Source of the DNA: Dehalococcoidales bacterium
GTDB taxonomy: Bacteria; Chloroflexota; Dehalococcoidia; Dehalococcoidales; RBG-16-60-22
Assembly: GCA_030615475.1 (NCBI GenBank)
Contig: JAUWZF010000002.1
Coordinates: 1-16,904 of the forward strand
DNA length: 16,904 nucleotides
Reading direction: 5' to 3'
Made by a program: the position numbers and the translations under genes. Of this stretch, positions 1 through 7,173 are shown one piece after another (within the stretch, counting starts at the first letter, position 1; every line of letters starts with the position of its first letter). The notes below the pieces were generated by a model that saw nothing but the letters and a program-made list of their open reading frames with translations, made no database searches and was not told where the DNA came from.

Positions 1-536
1 CCATGACCGACCGCTACCCCCATGAGTTCTCCGGTGGCCAGCGCCAGCGTATCGGCGTGGCGCGCGCACTGGCCTGCGACCCCGACCTCATTGTCTGCGA
101 CGAGCCCATTTCCGCCCTGGATGTTTCCATTCAGGCCCAGATTATCAACCTGCTGGAAGAACTACAGGACAGAACCCAGGGGCTCAGCTACCTCTTCATC
201 GCTCACGACCTTTCCGTGGTAAGGCATATATCCGACCGCGTGGCGGTGATGTACCTGGGACGCATCGTGGAAATCTGTAAGTCAAGGGTGCTCTACGAAA
301 ACCCCCTGCATCCCTACACCAGGGCTCTGCTCTCCGCCGTGCCTATCGCCGACCCATTCGTCGAGGAAACCCGTGAGCGCATCATCCTGAAGGGTGAAGT
401 CCCCAGCCCCCTGAACCCGCCACCCGGCTGCTCCTTCCACCCCCGCTGCTTTATGGCTATCCCCGAGTGCAGCGAAGCCGTGCCCCCTCTACGCGATATC
501 GGCGACGACCACGAGGTAGCCTGCATCAGAGTGTAG
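1..536 (+). CDS. Peptide/dipeptide ABC transporter ATP-binding protein, C-terminal part (5' truncated)
   Basis: This is the ATPase subunit of an oligopeptide/dipeptide importer (DppD/DppF/OppF family), powering uptake at the cytoplasmic face of the membrane. The gene enters from the left edge, so the Walker A half is missing, and the ATG at position 3 is an internal methionine. Visible from that Met: the ABC signature FSGGQRQR (residues 9-16), Walker B LIVCDEP (29-35), D-loop SALD (37-40) and the switch histidine in IAHD (H68). The C-terminal extension typical of peptide transporters follows: [14 protein letters not shown] (101-114), then a cysteine-bearing tail with C143, C149, C156 and C174. 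That tail and the HPY motif set the family apart from other ABC ATPases. It ends at TAG and converges on the minus-strand metallo-hydrolase, 54 bases away. Substrate specificity cannot be read from this fragment. Confidence 0.93.
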   Translation, partial: MTDRYPHEFSGGQRQRIGVARALACDPDLIVCDEPISALDVSIQAQIINLLEELQDRTQGLSYLFIAHDLSVVRHISDRVAVMYLGRIVEICKSRVLYENPLHPYTRALLSAVPIADPFVEETRERIILKGEVPSPLNPPPGCSFHPRCFMAIPECSEAVPPLRDIGDDHEVACIRV

Positions 537-590
537 CTATGCTCGGGATATCTTGAGAAATTGTAGAATCTTGATTTCTGGCGTATTCCC

Positions 591-1361
591 TTAGATTGTA
601 AGTCGCATACCCTCATGCGCCACGGTAATGGGAATGTCCAGCTTCTCAGCCACTGCCGTAATTTCCTCTCTGGTTTTCGGCTCAAGGCTGGTATCCATGT
701 GTACGGCCATTACCTGGGGCAGGTAGCCTTTTAACCCCCGGAAGCTGATTAATTCTTGCTCAAGCAGATTCGGGGTAAGATGGCCAGTTTCTATGGCAAA
801 CCCCTCGTTATCATTAGGCAGGGTAACATCAATAATTAATAGCTGCGGTGATATATGCCGCCAGCAGTCTGACAATGCCGGGCCGGTATCACCTGTGTAG
901 AACACGGCCTTCCCCTGATTATCGCTAATCTGATAGCCAACGGTAGTACCGAAATGATTTACCGGTACCGCTAGGATGTTATAACCGTCAACGTTCTGCG
1001 GCTCGAAGGGTTCAATTATGTTGAAATGAACGGTTGGTTTTGCCTCGGGTATTTTCTGGAATTGAGGGTAAACCCTCCCGTTCAACAGGTTGGTTTCAAC
1101 AACATCACACACCGTAGCCGTGGAATATACCTGGATACTGGCACCACAACGGAAAAGGTTCAGGGCGATACCGGGAATGTCCCGAATATGGTCAAAGTGC
1201 TGATGGGTTAGTATAACTGCGTTAATTTTCCGTTGTTCTTGAATAGAAAGATTGGAAGTTAACCCGCCGGCATCAATAGCCAGAGTGTCATCAATGACAA
1301 AGCAAACGCAGCTGGAAGTCAGTGATTCGCAATTGTGTGCGCCAAGAATACGGATATCCAT
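591..1361 (-). CDS. MBL-fold metallo-hydrolase, class II cyclic-nucleotide phosphodiesterase-like
   Basis: A 256-residue metallo-beta-lactamase-fold protein. The zinc motif THQHFDH (residues 52-58: H53, H55, D57, H58) is intact. Further probable ligands lie in VNHFGTTVGY, YTGDTGP and AVHMDTSLE. The overall pattern (an N-terminal RILGAHNCESLTS stretch, IDAGGLTS, the HxHxDH block, and a SGHLTP-like ETGHLTP) is what I know from the class II cAMP phosphodiesterase branch (PDEase_II) rather than from lactamases or glyoxalase II. If so, it hydrolyses 3',5'-cyclic nucleotides in the cytosol; it lacks a signal peptide. Its ATG at 1361 is preceded by GGGAG at suitable spacing. It is the last gene of a minus-strand group after a nucleotide cyclase and a GAF/HD-GYP protein, which supports a cyclic-nucleotide role. 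The alternative is a generic MBL hydrolase of unknown substrate. Confidence 0.85.
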   Translation of the reverse strand: MDIRILGAHNCESLTSSCVCFVIDDTLAIDAGGLTSNLSIQEQRKINAVILTHQHFDHIRDIPGIALNLFRCGASIQVYSTATVCDVVETNLLNGRVYPQFQKIPEAKPTVHFNIIEPFEPQNVDGYNILAVPVNHFGTTVGYQISDNQGKAVFYTGDTGPALSDCWRHISPQLLIIDVTLPNDNEGFAIETGHLTPNLLEQELISFRGLKGYLPQVMAVHMDTSLEPKTREEITAVAEKLDIPITVAHEGMRLTI

Positions 1362-1444
1362 TATTATTCTCCCGCTATCTCCTTATAACAGGCTCCGTAA
1401 TCTCTATCTTTCCCGGGCTTTCTTTACGGTTAATTATTTAATGG

Positions 1445-2581
1445 CTATTTATCGGTATTCAGGCGAAGTCCAGATATAAAAGCTTTTACAGCAATGGGGC
1501 AGAACTGACTGCCGGAGCAGTTGTGCAGTTCCTCAACGGCGTGGTCGACGGTCATAGCGGCGCGATACGAACGGTCGGTAGTCATGGTATCAAAAGCATC
1601 AGCCACGGCTATCAAGCGAGCCCCTATCGGTATTACCTCACCCCTGATTCCGTTGGGATAGCCTCCCCCGTCAAACCTTTCGTGGTGACATAGCACAAGT
1701 TCGCTTGCCTTTTCCAGGAAGGGGATCCCTCTCAATAAGTTGGCCCCGACAGCGGGGTGCTCACGTATCATCTCCCACTCCGATTCGTTAAGAGCGCCGG
1801 GTTTATTCAGTATTGTAGAGTCAATGGATATTTTACCGATGTCATGGAGAATACCCGCATATTCCAGAGTTTCCATTTCCTCAGAGGAAAATGAAAGGTA
1901 AGTGCCTGCCAGCAAGGTGTATTCCATCACCCGCTGGGAATGTCCACGGGTATACGGGTCTTTAGCATCAATGGCTGCCGCCAGTGTTTTGATAGTGTTT
2001 TTATAGGCGTCCAGCACGGTCTGGTGCAGCCTGGTATTTTCAATCGCCATAGCCGCCGTGGTTGCGACCGAAACGACCGCTTCCAGGTCCTGCTCTTCGA
2101 ATTCGCTCCCATCCAGTTTGTTCAGTACTTCAATCACGCCCAGGATTCTACGATGTACCGCCAGCGGTGCGCAGACAAGAGACTTCGTGCTAAAGCCGGT
2201 AGCATCATCAATTATTTTATGAAAATTCTCGCTCCGGCTGACGTCGTTTACTATCAACGGTCTGCCCGTGCGGGCGACCTGCCCGGCAATACCGTACTTG
2301 GTGCTTAATTTCACCTGTCGCAACGCCTTGCCGACCGGACCTGAGGCAACCTCGAAGTACAATTCCTGGTCGTTGTCTCTAAATAATAGTATCGAGGCTG
2401 CCGAGGCGTTAAGCGTCTTCTGGGTCATTTTTATCACCTGTTCCAGCATCTGTGTCATGCGCGGAACCGACCCTACTTTCTTACTTACCTCGTAAATGAG
2501 CTCCAGCCTCGCCTTATTTTCCCGTTCCACGCGGCCGGACAATACTGTTGAGGGCTGTGATTTTTCCGGGCTAGATACCAT
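1445..2581 (-). CDS. GAF domain and HD-GYP domain phosphohydrolase
   Basis: A 378-residue signalling protein with two domains. A GAF sensor domain spans about residues 25-185, and an HD-GYP domain spans about 190-370. The HD-GYP core is complete: DPYTRGHS (H214), LHDIGKI (H246, D247), HHERFDGGGYP (299-309) and VADAFDTMT. HD-GYP proteins with this full signature typically degrade cyclic di-GMP (some act on cGAMP). The GAF domain may bind a cyclic nucleotide or another small ligand, but nothing in the sequence fixes which. No membrane segment is seen, so it should be cytosolic. The start at 2581 follows AGGAAG with about 7 bases spacing. It lies 42 bases after the cyclase stop and 83 bases before the phosphodiesterase-like gene on the same strand, so co-transcription is likely. 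Confidence 0.93.
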   Translation of the reverse strand: MVSSPEKSQPSTVLSGRVERENKARLELIYEVSKKVGSVPRMTQMLEQVIKMTQKTLNASAASILLFRDNDQELYFEVASGPVGKALRQVKLSTKYGIAGQVARTGRPLIVNDVSRSENFHKIIDDATGFSTKSLVCAPLAVHRRILGVIEVLNKLDGSEFEEQDLEAVVSVATTAAMAIENTRLHQTVLDAYKNTIKTLAAAIDAKDPYTRGHSQRVMEYTLLAGTYLSFSSEEMETLEYAGILHDIGKISIDSTILNKPGALNESEWEMIREHPAVGANLLRGIPFLEKASELVLCHHERFDGGGYPNGIRGEVIPIGARLIAVADAFDTMTTDRSYRAAMTVDHAVEELHNCSGSQFCPIAVKAFISGLRLNTDK

Positions 2582-2623
2582 TAACTACTTCCTCGCTTCT
2601 GAATTTAGGATGAGATACCAGTG

Positions 2624-3439
2624 TTACGCCGTTACAGATTCAAGACTGCGAAACATCTCTTTGTTTTTTTCCGGTAACCTTTCAAATTCCTCTTTAACTA
2701 CCCACACCAGCTCATTATCGCCCACACCACGAATAGAAACGTACTTGGGCGCAAAGAGCCGGAGGTATTCAACAGGCATATGTTCTCTAACCTGAAAACC
2801 GCGGTGAGGAAAGCAAAACGATAAGGAGCCTACCCGTGATAATCTGGAAGCATTATTTATGCAATGGCCGACATAATCGCTACCGTTACCCACGCTGAAG
2901 ACCTTGCCCCGTGCCACGCCGCACCTGAGAACGCGCGGCGGTTTATTCACGGCCATGCTTATCTGGGGGTAGAACTCTTGCCGGTAGGCACGGCATATTC
3001 CATAAAGTGTAGCTGTTATCCTGCAGATTTGATCTTCCGTCATCCGGCGAGCATTCCAGAGGAGCAGGAGCCCATCTCCCAAAAATTTCACCATGATGGG
3101 TAGTTTCGCCGAAGGCGAACTAAGGTCCGCGTAATTCCCTTCGGTCAGACTTTCCCTGACACTTTTGAAAAACCACTCCAGGAAATCGTTGAGAAACCTG
3201 GGAATGGCGAGATACGAGTCTACCTGGTTGCAGAAAGTCGTAAAGCCGGTGAGGTCAAACACAGCGGCTATCGCTTCTCTCTCCTGGCAGGGCGCACCGA
3301 TATCACCGAGTTCCAGCATAGTGGGATTAAATCTCTTGATGATTTCATTCTCAAGCGTCCTTATCCCGCTTTGTTGCCGGCTATCCGTCATGGTTCTCGG
3401 CCTGCCGGCTCTTACTCTTCTTACCATAATCCTTTTCAT
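2624..3439 (-). CDS. Class III adenylate/guanylate cyclase-domain protein
   Basis: A 271-residue protein with a class III nucleotide cyclase domain from about residue 55 to 250. The catalytic set appears intact. Metal-binding aspartates are D62 in VFDLTGFT and D122 in KFLGDG; K118 is a possible base-selecting residue; N195 and R199 (NNASR) match the NxxxR transition-state pair. The domain ends in the usual VSIRGVGDNELVWVV strand. It should therefore make cAMP or cGMP. It lacks a recognisable sensor domain; the 50 N-terminal residues are basic and unassigned. The reading frame is open up to 3685, but I choose ATG 3439 because AGAGAGGTG sits just upstream and the upstream extension has no domain character. 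It leads the minus-strand group that continues with the HD-GYP and phosphodiesterase-like genes. Confidence 0.85.
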   Translation of the reverse strand: MKRIMVRRVRAGRPRTMTDSRQQSGIRTLENEIIKRFNPTMLELGDIGAPCQEREAIAAVFDLTGFTTFCNQVDSYLAIPRFLNDFLEWFFKSVRESLTEGNYADLSSPSAKLPIMVKFLGDGLLLLWNARRMTEDQICRITATLYGICRAYRQEFYPQISMAVNKPPRVLRCGVARGKVFSVGNGSDYVGHCINNASRLSRVGSLSFCFPHRGFQVREHMPVEYLRLFAPKYVSIRGVGDNELVWVVKEEFERLPEKNKEMFRSLESVTA

Positions 3440-3546
3440 AATGCACCTCTCTGATGTGTTAATAGTAATCCTAAAATGATAAACAAAACATAAACGTTGC
3501 CGAGAAGCGTCTAAATATTCCGTAACAATCGTGAACGGAAGCAATA

Positions 3547-3566
3547 ATACCCTGCGAACAGGGTAT
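3547..3566 (-). terminator. Perfect 8-bp hairpin between serpin and cyclase genes
   Basis: The plus strand reads ATACCCTG, CGAA, CAGGGTAT, giving an 8-bp perfect stem with a 4-base loop (TTCG when read on the minus strand). It lies about 100 bases past the serpin stop in that gene's direction and is followed on the minus strand by TATTATTG, which is only weakly T-rich. It may be a poor intrinsic terminator for the serpin gene or a protein-binding dyad ahead of the cyclase gene. Confidence 0.4.
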
Positions 3567-3665
3567 ATATAAGGAACAAAAATCTTCCTATACTCCGACG
3601 ACACGGCATCGTTGCGGAAGTTTAATGTTGCGGCAGGGTGGTAGCGCCATCCGTGGAACAGACAA

Positions 3666-4970
3666 TCACTCACTCGGGTTGACAACGCGGCCCAGGAAGA
3701 GAATGGCTCCCGTCTCGATATCCCGAATCAGGAAGATGAAGGGCCGGTCAACGATGACGATAATGAATTCCTCTTCCTGCGGCGGTGCGGACGTCGGCAT
3801 GATGACGGCGGTGGCCGCGGCCGCCTCGGTGCCCTCTTCATCGACAGACACAAAAGCCTTGTGTATCACCTCGCCGATAAATAAATCGCGGTTGCCCGTC
3901 ATACCGGAAAAGTCGGCACTTCCCAATAAGAAGGCGTCCCGCATACCCAGCGCCGACAGAGCCTTGGCGAGTCTAAAACTGGAATCGAACTCGAATTTCG
4001 GCATCCTGAGATTGACATCTGTCCTCGTAAGTTCATTGATAATCCCCTCTACCTGCTGAAAATCCAGGCCATCCTCAAATTCACCAAAATAACCTTCAGC
4101 GGGAAGCAGTATCACCATCGAGAGCTCCCGGCCGTCATAAGGCAACTCCACCGCCTGATAGTTATCTCCCGCGGCATAGCCGAACGATGCTCTACGCAGC
4201 ATCAGGGGTACAGTCACTGTGCCTCCATCCAGAAGATGGAAGAGGCCATCGGAGGTCTGCCTTTCACTGAAGTCGTACTCCCAGGCGGCATTGAAGTAGA
4301 TGGCGTTGGTCAATACGAGCCGGGTATACGCGTCAATGGCGCCCTGCGGAATCAGGTCTTTAATCCTGTCTTCAGTCTGGTCGCTGACCCAGTCATTGAT
4401 GGTGATGCGTGACTTCTCCGACTCTTTGATGAAGTCCAGAATCCTGAGCCCGGCGCCGTAGTTCTCGGCCAGGGTATCGAGGAAATCGACCAAGAATTCA
4501 AAATCCTTCTGTCCCCAGATGGCATTGACCACGTTCAGCCGGAAACCCTGGTCGTCTTTACCTTCAGCGCCTTCTCCTCTTCTGGCAAACTCCTGGTCCA
4601 GCCAGTTGAAGGCGGGGTGCAGCTGGTCCTGGGGAAGGTCAAGGTGAAGGGTATTGGCCATCTCCCGCCCGGTCTGGCCGCGGGCGCCGGCGTAGGCCAT
4701 GACCAGCGCCGCAGTAATGCTGTAGGGCGAGTAGAAAAGGTTGCCGCCTTCAGCCTTAAGCTCCTGATAAAGGTCAAAGGCGAAAGCGCTGTTACCAGCC
4801 ACGATAGATACCTGGCCGGATTTATCTACTTGCGGCGACGTGAACCGGGCCCTGTCCGATTGTAGCGTCTTGCCGGATGCCATCACCACGCCATCCTTTA
4901 CCGGCGCAGGAGTGCAGGCCGCCAGGCCGACCAGGATTAGTATGACTGTTAATATTATTGCCTTCTTCAT
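3666..4970 (-). CDS. Serpin family protease inhibitor, predicted lipoprotein
   Basis: A 434-residue serpin, a suicide inhibitor of serine (sometimes cysteine) proteases. The start at 4970 is chosen because it gives a lipoprotein signal peptide (MKK, a hydrophobic stretch, then LAAC with C19) preceded by GGCAGG; the frame runs open to 5255 but that extension overlaps the divergent promoter. Serpin landmarks: NLFYSPYSI, LTNAIYFNAAWE, and the C-terminal RPFIFLIRD and FLGRVVNP. The hinge of the reactive loop, EEGTEAAAAT (378-387), matches the inhibitory consensus with small residues at P12-P9, so this should be an active inhibitor rather than a non-inhibitory relative. By standard counting P1 falls near S394 (MPTSAPP), but the loop is longer than in alpha-1-antitrypsin, so P1 is uncertain. 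Lipid anchoring places it outside the membrane. It is divergent from the glutamate synthase operon. Confidence 0.95.
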   Translation of the reverse strand: MKKAIILTVILILVGLAACTPAPVKDGVVMASGKTLQSDRARFTSPQVDKSGQVSIVAGNSAFAFDLYQELKAEGGNLFYSPYSITAALVMAYAGARGQTGREMANTLHLDLPQDQLHPAFNWLDQEFARRGEGAEGKDDQGFRLNVVNAIWGQKDFEFLVDFLDTLAENYGAGLRILDFIKESEKSRITINDWVSDQTEDRIKDLIPQGAIDAYTRLVLTNAIYFNAAWEYDFSERQTSDGLFHLLDGGTVTVPLMLRRASFGYAAGDNYQAVELPYDGRELSMVILLPAEGYFGEFEDGLDFQQVEGIINELTRTDVNLRMPKFEFDSSFRLAKALSALGMRDAFLLGSADFSGMTGNRDLFIGEVIHKAFVSVDEEGTEAAAATAVIMPTSAPPQEEEFIIVIVDRPFIFLIRDIETGAILFLGRVVNPSE

Positions 4971-5177
4971 TTTACCTGCCCCTTTTCTAATCCGCATTAC
5001 CGGCTCGACTGTTCCTTTTAACATTATCACCGCCGGCGATGGAATACAAGAAATTCGCGAGGATTCTGTTTGCTTGTAGTTGGTGGTGGATTTATAATAT
5101 TTTATGACCAGCAATATCCGTCCCGCAATGAAGGTTAGAATAACTATTAGAAGAAAAGATACCTTCGTAAAGAGGCA

Positions 5178-5206
5178 TTGACAAACCGTGATAAACGTGT
5201 TAACAT
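5178..5206 (+). promoter_or_regulatory. Sigma-70-like promoter of the glutamate synthase operon
   Basis: TTGACA at 5178-5183 (6/6 to consensus), a 17-base spacer, then TAACAT at 5201-5206. The perfect palindrome TGTTAACA (5198-5205) overlaps the -10 element and could be a repressor contact. Transcription should start near 5213, about 43 bases before the ferredoxin ATG. The rest of the 285-base divergent gap (4971-5255) is AT-rich. It shows only weak candidates for a serpin promoter on the minus strand, such as a TATAAA-like box around 5090-5105. Confidence 0.7.
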
Positions 5207-5211
5207 ATGGT

Positions 5212-5240
5212 ATGCGGTAAGCGGTTGCCGTTTGCCGTAT
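5212..5240 (+). promoter_or_regulatory. 13-bp dyad/leader hairpin ahead of the glutamate synthase operon
   Basis: ATGCGGTAAGCGG (5212-5224), loop TTG, CCGTTTGCCGTAT (5228-5240). Every position pairs if three G-U wobbles are allowed, so as RNA it forms a 13-bp stem with a 3-base loop. As DNA it is an imperfect dyad immediately downstream of the predicted start site. It ends 15 bases before the ATG, just before the GAGGA ribosome-binding site. It could be an operator, an mRNA-stability hairpin or a translation control element. Confidence 0.5.
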
Positions 5241-5255
5241 TATTGAGGACATCAA

Positions 5256-5741
5256 ATGAAAAAAGTCTATATCAAAGAGGATGTCTGCATCGGGTGTGGT
5301 CTCTGCGAGGTCTACTGCCGGCTAAAGCATTCCCGGTCGAAAGACCTGGTTAAGGCCTACAAAAAAGAAACACCCCGGCCTTTGTCGAGGCTCCGGGTTG
5401 ATGAAAGCGGCATCGTGTCCCTCTCGGTGCGCTGCCAGCACTGCGACGATGCTCCCTGTATTGGGGCATGCCTGACCGGCGCTCTATCCCGCGACCCTTC
5501 GACTTCTCTGGTAAACGTGGACGAAGAGCGCTGCATCGGCTGCGGCACATGTACCCTGGCCTGCCCGCTGGGTGTCCCGAAGCTGGATACGGCACAGAAG
5601 AAGATGGTCAAGTGCGACCTCTGTCAGGATGAGGAGATTCCGGTATGTGTCGCCAATTGCCCGAACGAGGCGCTGTTATATGCGGATGCGCCGGAGGAGA
5701 GTCCCGCGGCCAATAAACAGGCCGCAACCACGGTTCAGTAG
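5256..5741 (+). CDS. Four-cluster 4Fe-4S ferredoxin (HycB/CooF/DmsB type)
   Basis: A 161-residue cytosolic electron carrier. Sixteen cysteines fall in four groups: C11/14/17/21, C60/63/68/72, C93/96/99/103 and C120/123/131/135, the layout of DmsB/HycB-like polyferredoxins that carry four [4Fe-4S] clusters. It has neither a twin-arginine signal nor a membrane segment. It is the first gene of the operon, 61 bases ahead of an FAD oxidoreductase and then three glutamate synthase subunits. This suggests it passes electrons into (or from) the synthase, taking the job of the Fe-S domain of GltD in the common bacterial enzyme. The ATG follows GAGGAC with 5 bases spacing. Specific redox partners are inferred from context only. 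The C-terminal 15 residues (Pro/Ala-rich) are not part of any cluster. Confidence 0.93.
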   Translation: MKKVYIKEDVCIGCGLCEVYCRLKHSRSKDLVKAYKKETPRPLSRLRVDESGIVSLSVRCQHCDDAPCIGACLTGALSRDPSTSLVNVDEERCIGCGTCTLACPLGVPKLDTAQKKMVKCDLCQDEEIPVCVANCPNEALLYADAPEESPAANKQAATTVQ

Positions 5742-5750
5742 GCTCTCTCC

Positions 5751-5767
5751 TTAAATCAATGATTTAA
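5751..5767. promoter_or_regulatory. Perfect 8-bp palindrome between ferredoxin and FAD oxidoreductase genes
   Basis: TTAAATCA, a single A, TGATTTAA: a perfect dyad of 8+1+8 bases in the 61-base gap. The AT-rich sequence makes it a poor terminator but a reasonable operator or an mRNA processing site. No obvious -35/-10 pair surrounds it. Confidence 0.35.
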
Positions 5768-5802
5768 ATAAGCGGTCTTTAACTTAATCAGGGGATAACA
5801 GA

Positions 5803-7149
5803 ATGGTAGCGACCAGGAAAATAAAGTACTTGATTATCGGGAACTCGGCCGGTGGTATCGGTGCCGCCGAGGCTATTCGCGAGGTAGATAAGGCCGGTGC
5901 TATCACCATCGTCTCTGACGAGCCCTACCCGGCTTATTCTAGGCCGCTCATCTCCGAGTACCTGGCCCAACCCTACCCCGTCGAGAAGATGGCTTACCGC
6001 AAGCCCGATTTCTACGAGAAGAACAGGATTAAGACTCTTCTCGGAGAGAAAGTAATTCAGGTCGACCCAGACAAACATACGGTCAAGCTGGCAAGCGGGA
6101 CAACGCTGGCCTGGCGGAGACTGCTGCTGGCTACCGGCGGCACGCCCATCTTGCCCGAGATGGAAGGCGACCGATTAAAAGGGGTCTTTACCTTTAACAG
6201 GCTTGACGACGCCAAGGCCATCGATGGCTTCCTGAATCAATACCGGAGCAAGGTAAGAGCCGTGGTTATCGGCGGCGGTCTGATAGGTGTCAGTGTTACG
6301 GAGGCCCTGGTCAGGCGAGGCGCCGACGTAACCATCGTCGAGATGAAGGACTGGATTCTCAACACTATACTTGACGAAGAGGCAGCCGATTTCGAGGTAC
6401 AGGCCCTGGCGCAGACCGGCACCAACATCATTACCGGACACACCGCCGAAAAAATCAACAGCTACCTGCCCGGCGAGGTCTGCGGCGTCACTCTCGACGA
6501 TGGACGTGTCTTACCCTGCCAGATGGCTGTAATCGCCATCGGCGTGCAGCCCCGCCTCGAAGTCGTTTCCGAAAGCGGTATCAAGATAAACCGCGGCATC
6601 GTCGTCGACCGCCGCATGGCGACGTCCGCTCCCGATATCTATGCCTGCGGCGATGCTGCCGAGGCTTACGATTTCGTCTACGGAAAAAACCGGCTCACCC
6701 CGGTCTGGCCGAATGCTTACGAAGGGGGCAGGGTCGCCGGACTTAACATGGCGGGTAAATCGGCTAAATATCAGGGCGGGACGGCCATGAACGCCCTGAA
6801 GTACTTCGGCATAAATATCGTCTCGGCCGGCCTGGTGACACCTCCCGATGACAGCTACGAGACTCTCATTAACAGGTACAATGGCATCTACCGGAAAGTG
6901 ATAATAAAAAACGGTAAATTAGCCGGGCTGGTCTTTGCCGGCGATATTGAGAAGTCAGGCATCGTCTATAACCTGATGAAGGACGGAGTGGATGTCAGCG
7001 GCTTTAAAGAAGTCCTCATCGCCGACGATTTCGGGCTGGCTTCCCTGCCGGACTTAGTCTGGCGGGACTGGCTGGTCGGTGCGCCTCCGGAGGGCGTTAC
7101 GGTGGTAACCTCTATTGAAGAGCCGGAAGAGTTGGTCATCGGGGACTAG
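5803..7149 (+). CDS. FAD-dependent pyridine nucleotide-disulfide oxidoreductase family protein
   Basis: A 448-residue flavoprotein with two Rossmann folds. The FAD motif lies near the N-terminus (IIGNSAGGIGAAEAIRE, residues 11-27), and the NAD(P) motif is VVIGGGLIGVSV (about 154-165). The second FAD contact is YACGDAAEAYD, with D284. It belongs to the branch with NADH oxidases, rubredoxin reductase and the NirB N-terminal part; I see no redox-active CxxxxC pair. A C-terminal dimerisation-like region follows. Placed between a polyferredoxin and the amidotransferase subunit of glutamate synthase, with a 24-base gap to the next gene, it most likely moves electrons between NAD(P)H and the ferredoxin for glutamate synthesis, replacing GltD. 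AGGGGA lies about 10 bases before the ATG. The true electron donor cannot be told from sequence. Confidence 0.92.
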   Translation: MVATRKIKYLIIGNSAGGIGAAEAIREVDKAGAITIVSDEPYPAYSRPLISEYLAQPYPVEKMAYRKPDFYEKNRIKTLLGEKVIQVDPDKHTVKLASGTTLAWRRLLLATGGTPILPEMEGDRLKGVFTFNRLDDAKAIDGFLNQYRSKVRAVVIGGGLIGVSVTEALVRRGADVTIVEMKDWILNTILDEEAADFEVQALAQTGTNIITGHTAEKINSYLPGEVCGVTLDDGRVLPCQMAVIAIGVQPRLEVVSESGIKINRGIVVDRRMATSAPDIYACGDAAEAYDFVYGKNRLTPVWPNAYEGGRVAGLNMAGKSAKYQGGTAMNALKYFGINIVSAGLVTPPDDSYETLINRYNGIYRKVIIKNGKLAGLVFAGDIEKSGIVYNLMKDGVDVSGFKEVLIADDFGLASLPDLVWRDWLVGAPPEGVTVVTSIEEPEELVIGD

Positions 7150-7173
7150 TATTTCTCTCCGAAAGGAACGGTA

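Noticed and set aside
3..536. ATG at position 3 as the true start of the ABC ATPase
   Set aside because: It lies just before the signature motif; Walker A is missing, so the gene begins outside the window.
3440..3685. Extension of the cyclase frame to 3685
   Set aside because: It overlaps the 3' end of the serpin gene and contains a hairpin; ATG 3439 has a good ribosome-binding site.
4971..5255. N-terminal extension of the serpin frame to 5255
   Set aside because: The extension overlaps the divergent promoter and has no serpin character, while the lipoprotein signal at 4970 has a ribosome-binding site.
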